A stretch of 64,000 bases of DNA. Origin: Shewanella sp. Arc9-LZ (GTDB lineage Bacteria > Pseudomonadota > Gammaproteobacteria > Enterobacterales > Shewanellaceae). Made by a program: the position numbers and the translations under genes. Positions 59,518-64,000 of the stretch are shown piece by piece (positions within the stretch are counted from its first letter, which is position 1; every line of letters begins with the position of its first letter). Below the pieces are notes generated by a model. That model worked only from the letters and a program-made list of their open reading frames with translations. It made no database searches and was not told where the DNA came from. The stretch spans positions 1,612,001-1,676,000 of the forward strand of contig NZ_CP048031.1 in NCBI RefSeq assembly GCF_010092445.1, read 5' to 3'.

Positions 59518-60201
59518 ATGGGAATTTTCTCTCGCTTCGCAGATATCGTTAATTCAAATATCAGCGCAATACTTGATAAAGCCGAAGATCCAGAAAAAAT
59601 GGTCCGTCTTATCATTCAAGAAATGGAAGACACACTTGTTGAAGTACGTTCAACCTCCGCTAAAGTATTGGCAGAGAAAAAAGAATTACTTCGCCGGATT
59701 GCTCGTGTTCAAGAGCAAGTTCAAGATTGGCAGAATAAAGCTGAGTTAGCGTTATCCAAAGATCGTGAAGACTTAGCCAAAGCCGCGTTGAGTGAAAAGC
59801 AAAAAACGGTTGGTTTATTGCAAGCACTTGAGATGGAACTGCAAGTTGTTGAAGAGCATGTCGCTCGTTTAAAAGATGAAATCGCTCAACTTCAAGAAAA
59901 ATTGAATGATGCTCGTGCTCGTCAAAAAACCATCATTATGCGTAAGCAAACTGCCACTTCACGTTTAGAAGTCAAAAAGCAGCTTGATTCAAGCAAAATC
60001 GATGATGCAATGATGAAGTTTGAACAATACGAGCGCCGAGTTGAAGGACTTGAGGCACAAGTAGAATCATATGATTTAGGTAAAAAGAACGTTCTAGCTG
60101 ACGAGTTTGCAGCATTAGAAGCAGAAGATTCTGTCAATGATGAATTAGCAGCATTAAAAGCAAAAATGAGTGCGAAAGCACAACCTAAATCTAAAGCGTA
60201 A
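59518..60201 (+). CDS. pspA: PspA phage-shock protein A
   Basis: A 227-residue coiled-coil protein that binds and repairs stressed inner membrane and holds PspF inactive. The N-terminal amphipathic helix is MGIFSRFADIVNSNISAILDKAEDPEKM; residues 25-190 are predicted heptad coiled coil. It ends in a short Lys/Ala-rich tail. I start at the ATG at 59518 (TTGAGGAAC site 9 bp upstream); the longer frame from 59470 runs into the promoter. Confidence 0.96.
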   Translation: MGIFSRFADIVNSNISAILDKAEDPEKMVRLIIQEMEDTLVEVRSTSAKVLAEKKELLRRIARVQEQVQDWQNKAELALSKDREDLAKAALSEKQKTVGLLQALEMELQVVEEHVARLKDEIAQLQEKLNDARARQKTIIMRKQTATSRLEVKKQLDSSKIDDAMMKFEQYERRVEGLEAQVESYDLGKKNVLADEFAALEAEDSVNDELAALKAKMSAKAQPKSKA

Positions 60202-60220
60202 ATTTATTCAGAGGTGAGTT

Positions 60221-60460
60221 ATGGATATGGATCTTCTTATTGCACCAATTATCATCTTTATGGTTGTTGTGGCACCTATCTGGTTGGTTCTTCATTATCG
60301 CAGTAAGCGACAAGTGAGCCAGGGGCTCACCGAGGAAGAATTTAACCAGCTTAATGGTCTCATTTCGAAAGCTGAAAAAATGAGCGGTCGCATTGAAACA
60401 TTAGAAGCGATTTTAGATACTGAATCACCAGAATGGAGAGCAAAACATGGTCCCATCTAA
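60221..60460 (+). CDS. pspB: PspB phage-shock protein B
   Basis: A 79-residue inner-membrane protein with one N-terminal helix (residues 5-25, LIAPIIIFMVVVAPIWLVLHY) and a cytoplasmic coiled coil (ISKAEKMSGRIETLEAIL) ending in the family motif TESPEWR. It senses membrane stress with PspC. It overlaps pspC by 14 bp. Confidence 0.95.
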   Translation: MDMDLLIAPIIIFMVVVAPIWLVLHYRSKRQVSQGLTEEEFNQLNGLISKAEKMSGRIETLEAILDTESPEWRAKHGPI

Positions 60461-60842
60461 TGGTCGTACTCTATACCGCAACCCAAAAAATGGTAAAGTG
60501 GCTGGGGTGTGTTCAGGTATTGCAGATTACTTTAACTTTGAAACATGGCTAGTGCGAGTCATTGCTGTGTCGATATTCTTACTCGGTGGAACAGGGATTG
60601 TGTTTGTTGTTTATATTGCCTTATGGATGATATTAGACATCAAACCACAAAACTTAGACAACAAAGAAAATCACAAAGATATTGAAATTAAAAAGAAAAT
60701 TTGGCAAGCAGGTGAACCTGCAAAGCAAGCGTTGTTTGATGTTAATCGTCAATTTAACGGATTAGAACTCCGTTTAAGACGACTCGAAGAACATGTCACC
60801 TCAGACAACTTTGATCTTAAACGCCAAATCAATAGTCTTTAA
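60447..60842 (+). CDS. pspC: PspC phage-shock protein C
   Basis: A 131-residue PspC-domain membrane protein: LYRNPKNGKVAGVCSGIADYFNFETWLVRV is the hallmark, followed by a transmembrane helix (VSIFLLGGTGIVFVVYIALWMIL) and a cytoplasmic helix that contacts PspA. No pspD or pspE gene follows; ycjX comes next. Confidence 0.95.
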   Translation: MVPSNGRTLYRNPKNGKVAGVCSGIADYFNFETWLVRVIAVSIFLLGGTGIVFVVYIALWMILDIKPQNLDNKENHKDIEIKKKIWQAGEPAKQALFDVNRQFNGLELRLRRLEEHVTSDNFDLKRQINSL

Positions 60843-60895
60843 TCCTTCTAATGGGCGGTTATCCGCCCGTGTTTTTTTGGGAGCCATCAGCCATC

Positions 60896-62338
60896 ATGAG
60901 ATTTTTAGATCGTTCCTTGTTTAAAGTCAGCCAAACCGCTCAGTCTATTGTTAACCGCAGTACCGATCGTCATGTCAGATTAGCCGTCACTGGGTTATCC
61001 GGTGCAGGTAAAACCGCTTTTATTAGTGGCTTAGTAAATCAGTTATTGCATGCAGGAAAAGGCGCCAAGCACAATCCTTTACCATTATGGCAAGTGGCAC
61101 GCGAAGGTCGGTTAATTGCTGTCAATCGCGCTATGCAACCTGATTTAGACATTGCCAGTTTTGATTATCAAGGTGCAATGAATGCATTATGTTCGTCGCC
61201 TCCTTATTGGCCTGCTTCAACCAAAAACATTACCGAATTACGTTTAGCCATTAAGTATCAGCCTCAACAAGGTTTGTTAGCTAAATTAACAGATACCGCA
61301 ACCTTGTACGTAGATATTGTTGATTATCCTGGTGAGTGGTTACTTGATTTACCGATGCTTAAACAAGATTTTACTCAATGGTGTTTATCACAACAGGTTA
61401 ATGTGACATGTTTACGTCACTCGCCCTTATTTAGCGCATTCAATCAAGCTTTAGAGAAATTAGAGTTAAGCCAATTAGCTGATGAACAGCACCTTAAGTA
61501 CATTGCTGACTTGTATCAAACTTTATTGGTCGACTTGGTTAGACAACAGGGATTTTATCACGCTCAACCAGGGCGTATGTTGTTACCGGGCGAATACGAA
61601 AATACCCCGTTATTGACATTTTTCCCATTGCTTACCTTAAGCCCAATTCAGCACTCAGAATTATCAGCAAGCCCAAGCGATTCAAATTATCATGTCCTTA
61701 AGCGCCGTTATGAGCAGTACGTATCACAAGTTGTTAAGCCATTTTACCGCGACTACTTTTCTCGATTTGATCGCCAACTAGTGTTGGTTGATTGTTTAAA
61801 CGCACTTAATCATGGTCAGGCACAGTTTAATGACATGGGGCGCGCATTAAACAGCATTATGGAAAGTTTTCAGTTTGGCCAGTCGAGCTTAATTAAACGT
61901 TTATTTTCACCGCGGATAGACAAAGTGTTATTTGCTGCCAGCCAAGTAGACAGAGTGACCCGTGATCAGCAAGGCCATGTGCTTAGTTTGTTAACCGCAA
62001 TGCTGCAACAAAGCCAGCATTATGCCAACTTTGAAGGCAGTGAAGTTGAAACCATGGCGATAAGTGCGATTAAGGCTACTCAACACGGGATGGTTAATAT
62101 AGAGGGTGTTCAACAAGAAGTGGTAAAAGGCACTGGGCTTGATGGTAAGCAAGTCACCGTATACCCAGGAGATGTGCCCACATCATTACCCGATGCAGAG
62201 TTTTGGCAACAACAAGGGTTTAGCTTTAGTGCTTTTCTACCGCCCAATTTGAGCCATATCCACGATAACAATCCGCAATTCGAACACATTCGTCTCGACC
62301 ATCTCTTGGAGTTTCTATTAGGCGATAAATTGTCTTAA
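60896..62338 (+). CDS. ycjX: YcjX-family P-loop protein (DUF463)
   Basis: A 480-residue predicted GTP/ATP-binding protein. The P-loop GLSGAGKT lies near residue 37; the switch-like DYPGEWLLDLPML is near 160. In E. coli ycjX and ycjF lie downstream of the psp genes and are PspF-regulated, which fits this context. The exact role in stress is unknown. I start at the ATG at 60896, which begins with the family MRFLDRSLFK; an ATG at 60851 precedes it in frame. Confidence 0.9.
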   Translation: MRFLDRSLFKVSQTAQSIVNRSTDRHVRLAVTGLSGAGKTAFISGLVNQLLHAGKGAKHNPLPLWQVAREGRLIAVNRAMQPDLDIASFDYQGAMNALCSSPPYWPASTKNITELRLAIKYQPQQGLLAKLTDTATLYVDIVDYPGEWLLDLPMLKQDFTQWCLSQQVNVTCLRHSPLFSAFNQALEKLELSQLADEQHLKYIADLYQTLLVDLVRQQGFYHAQPGRMLLPGEYENTPLLTFFPLLTLSPIQHSELSASPSDSNYHVLKRRYEQYVSQVVKPFYRDYFSRFDRQLVLVDCLNALNHGQAQFNDMGRALNSIMESFQFGQSSLIKRLFSPRIDKVLFAASQVDRVTRDQQGHVLSLLTAMLQQSQHYANFEGSEVETMAISAIKATQHGMVNIEGVQQEVVKGTGLDGKQVTVYPGDVPTSLPDAEFWQQQGFSFSAFLPPNLSHIHDNNPQFEHIRLDHLLEFLLGDKLS

Positions 62339-62373
62339 TGGTTTTATTTTGAGAATAAATGTGAGCATTAGTT

Positions 62374-63465
62374 ATGAATGAACCTACACGTAATTCGCCG
62401 ATAAAAAAATCGCAAATATTTACCGAGTCAGATCTTATTGTGACAGATGAGATTCAATCGGCTGAAGAAGCAATTAAGCCGACTAAATCATTTGAAGAAG
62501 TTGACTTTATTTGTGAGCAATCGCTAACAGAATTGCCAGCAGCAATGGAAGACAGCATTAAACCTGCAAAGGCTAAGCGTTGGTCGTTATTGGCTATATT
62601 ATCGGTAATTGGTTTGGTGTTATTGGTTATCGTACAAACCGTGATGGGGTTACTTGACTCTTTTCAACAAAGTCCGTGGTTATTTGGTTTTTATGCTTCT
62701 GTGTTATCCATTGTTAGCTTATGGGCCACGGTCATTACGATTAAAGAATGGCGTAAGTTGGTTAATCTTAAACAAGTCAGTGATCATCAAAGCACAGCTG
62801 AACGATTATCCCAAAGCATGCAAATGGGCGAAGCCAAAACGTTTTTGGCACCAATATTAGCCAAATACCCAAATAATCAGGCTAAACAACAATATTTACA
62901 AGCCTGTAGCCATGAACATAATGATGCAGAAATCGTGTTGTTATTCGAAGATATCGTGTTATCCGAGCGCGATTTACTGGCCAAGAAACGCGTTAACCGC
63001 TTTGCTGCTGAGTCGGCATTATTATTAGCCGCAAGCCCTTTAGCTGCGCTGGATATGGCTATTATCTTGTGGCGAAATCAAAAAATGATTAATGAAGTCG
63101 CTGCCATTTATGCCGTGGAGCTGGGTTACTGGAGCCGCATAAAACTGATTCGTAGTATTGTGACGAATATTATTTATGCTGGCAGTACCGAGGTGATTAC
63201 CGATTTAGGTACCCAATTATTATCAGTAGAAATGACCGGCAAGGTGTCTGCTCGGATTGCACAAGGACTTGGTGGTGGTTTACTTACCGCAAGGTTAGGT
63301 TATCAAGCCATGAGCTTGTGCCGGCCGATTGCATTTAACAAACACAACAAGCCTAAATTATCCCACGTTCATCAACATTTACTCGGTGAATTAAAGCAGT
63401 TTACTTCGTCAATGATGTCTAAAAATAAACAGAAACAAACTCAGTCAGCTGATAATAGCGAATAA
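62374..63465 (+). CDS. ycjF: YcjF-family membrane protein (DUF697)
   Basis: A 363-residue inner-membrane protein. Acidic N-terminal region (1-70), then two transmembrane helices (about 71-92, WSLLAILSVIGLVLLVIVQTVMG, and 101-121) and a helical C-terminal domain with ASPLAALDMAIILWRNQKMINEVAAIYAVELGYWSRIKLIR, the DUF697 core. It forms a unit with ycjX, 35 bp upstream, as in E. coli (YcjF 353 residues). Confidence 0.9.
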   Translation: MNEPTRNSPIKKSQIFTESDLIVTDEIQSAEEAIKPTKSFEEVDFICEQSLTELPAAMEDSIKPAKAKRWSLLAILSVIGLVLLVIVQTVMGLLDSFQQSPWLFGFYASVLSIVSLWATVITIKEWRKLVNLKQVSDHQSTAERLSQSMQMGEAKTFLAPILAKYPNNQAKQQYLQACSHEHNDAEIVLLFEDIVLSERDLLAKKRVNRFAAESALLLAASPLAALDMAIILWRNQKMINEVAAIYAVELGYWSRIKLIRSIVTNIIYAGSTEVITDLGTQLLSVEMTGKVSARIAQGLGGGLLTARLGYQAMSLCRPIAFNKHNKPKLSHVHQHLLGELKQFTSSMMSKNKQKQTQSADNSE

Positions 63466-63606
63466 ATTAGTGTTTTTTTTGTACAATTCAGTTTTGTTGA
63501 CTACAGTTAGCCTCCGATTCGGAAAACGTATAGCGTTCTGAATCGTTCGAGCTTGGTAATGGAGAAGGACGCATACCAGCAAACTAAGGAAGGAAAGGAG
63601 AATCTA

Positions 63607-63942
63607 ATGAAATCATTGTCATTAACTGCATTATTAATGGGTTTATGTTGTTTGTTAAGTAGTCATTCTTACGCCGCTGAAACGGTAAAGACAATGGCAG
63701 AGCCCACAAAACAAGCCACAAAATCGATGGAGAAAAAGTCAACGGCTATGCAAAAGGTCAATATCAATAAAGCCAGCGCTGAAGAATTACAAGCGCTGAA
63801 AGGTATTGGGCAAGCCAAAGCAAAAGCGATTGTTGACTATCGAACCAAAAACGGCAAATTTACCGATCTGAAACAGTTAACCATGGTGACAGGAATTGGT
63901 GAAAAGTTAGTCAGCCAGAATACCGAGAATATGAGTTTCTAA
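63607..63942 (+). CDS. ComEA-like helix-hairpin-helix exported protein
   Basis: A 111-residue protein with a signal peptide (to about residue 22, SYA-AET) and a tandem helix-hairpin-helix domain: VNINKASAEELQALKGIGQAKAKAIVDYR and LKQLTMVTGIGEKLV. Periplasmic ComEA binds incoming DNA in transformation; small HhH exports such as E. coli YbaV also fit. A GGAAAGGAG ribosome site sets the ATG at 63607. A perfect terminator follows. Confidence 0.9.
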   Translation: MKSLSLTALLMGLCCLLSSHSYAAETVKTMAEPTKQATKSMEKKSTAMQKVNINKASAEELQALKGIGQAKAKAIVDYRTKNGKFTDLKQLTMVTGIGEKLVSQNTENMSF

Positions 63943-63962
63943 CTGAGACGCTTATTAATACA

Positions 63963-63988
63963 AAAACGGAAGCAATTGCTTCCGTTTT
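63963..63988. terminator. Terminator after the ComEA-like gene
   Basis: A 26-bp perfect palindrome AAAACGGAAGCAA/TTGCTTCCGTTTT, suitable for both strands. Confidence 0.85.
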
Positions 63989-64000
63989 CTATTTCAGCGA

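Noticed and set aside
1..64000. CRISPR arrays, insertion sequences, prophage or integron elements
   Set aside because: No regularly spaced repeats, transposase or integrase genes were seen; the gene content is ordinary chromosomal.

Overview
The window reads as chromosomal DNA of a Shewanella species (Gammaproteobacteria). The decisive evidence is a complete extracellular-respiration locus, omcA-mtrC-mtrA-mtrB, whose proteins closely resemble the S. oneidensis Mtr proteins as I remember them. It is followed by Shewanella-type neighbourhoods: a TonB2 operon with DUF3450 and TPR partners, and the tig-clpP-clpX-lon-hupB-ppiD, sap and psp clusters. The DNA is AT-rich and nearly fully coding. I saw no insertion sequence, prophage or CRISPR array. 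Species cannot be settled by eye.

Layout. (1) 61-7671, minus strand: omcA, then mtrCAB. These encode two surface decaheme lipoproteins, the periplasmic decaheme MtrA and the MtrB porin that sheathes it; together they carry electrons across the outer membrane to metals. (2) 8194-14150: the 4.5S RNA gene on the plus strand, then a minus-strand chain dinG-yfcA-priC-DUF2057-HDAC-like-comFB. A perfect LexA-type box lies between dinG and the divergent polB (14232-16664). (3) 17239-26242: a TonB-dependent receptor, a methyltransferase, and a six-gene TonB2 energisation operon (DUF3450, long ExbB/TtpC, ExbB, ExbD, TonB, TPR) preceded by a perfect 24-bp palindrome. (4) 27033-29843: a DUF885 lipoprotein, a small parvulin and a GNAT acetyltransferase. 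(5) 30043-39991: feoAB, glnS, a Yip1 protein, miaE, ppiB-lpxH, cysS and folD. (6) 40183-49534: a Pro-Arg-His tRNA operon, then the protein-quality-control block tig, clpP, clpX, lon, hupB, ppiD. lon and probably clpP carry heat-shock (sigma-32-like) promoters. (7) 49612-52745: a pentapeptide-repeat protein, an AraC/GyrI-type regulator interrupted by a single in-frame TGA, and fabV. (8) 52851-63942: sapABCDF and pspF on the minus strand; divergent pspABC, ycjX, ycjF and a ComEA-like protein on the plus strand, with a sigma-54-type promoter before pspA.

Functionally the window joins iron and electron traffic (Mtr conduit, FeoAB ferrous uptake, TonB2 uptake) with envelope and proteome stress responses (Psp, Sap, Lon/Clp, PpiD) and SOS repair (DinG, Pol II). 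I did not find a convincing wholly undescribed system. The most checkable oddities are the nonsense codon in the AraC/GyrI gene beside a Qnr-like pentapeptide protein, the palindrome before the TonB2 operon, the LexA box that may place an HDAC-like gene and comFB in an SOS transcription unit, and several strong intergenic hairpins (mtrC-mtrA, after tRNA-His, lon-hupB, hupB-ppiD).
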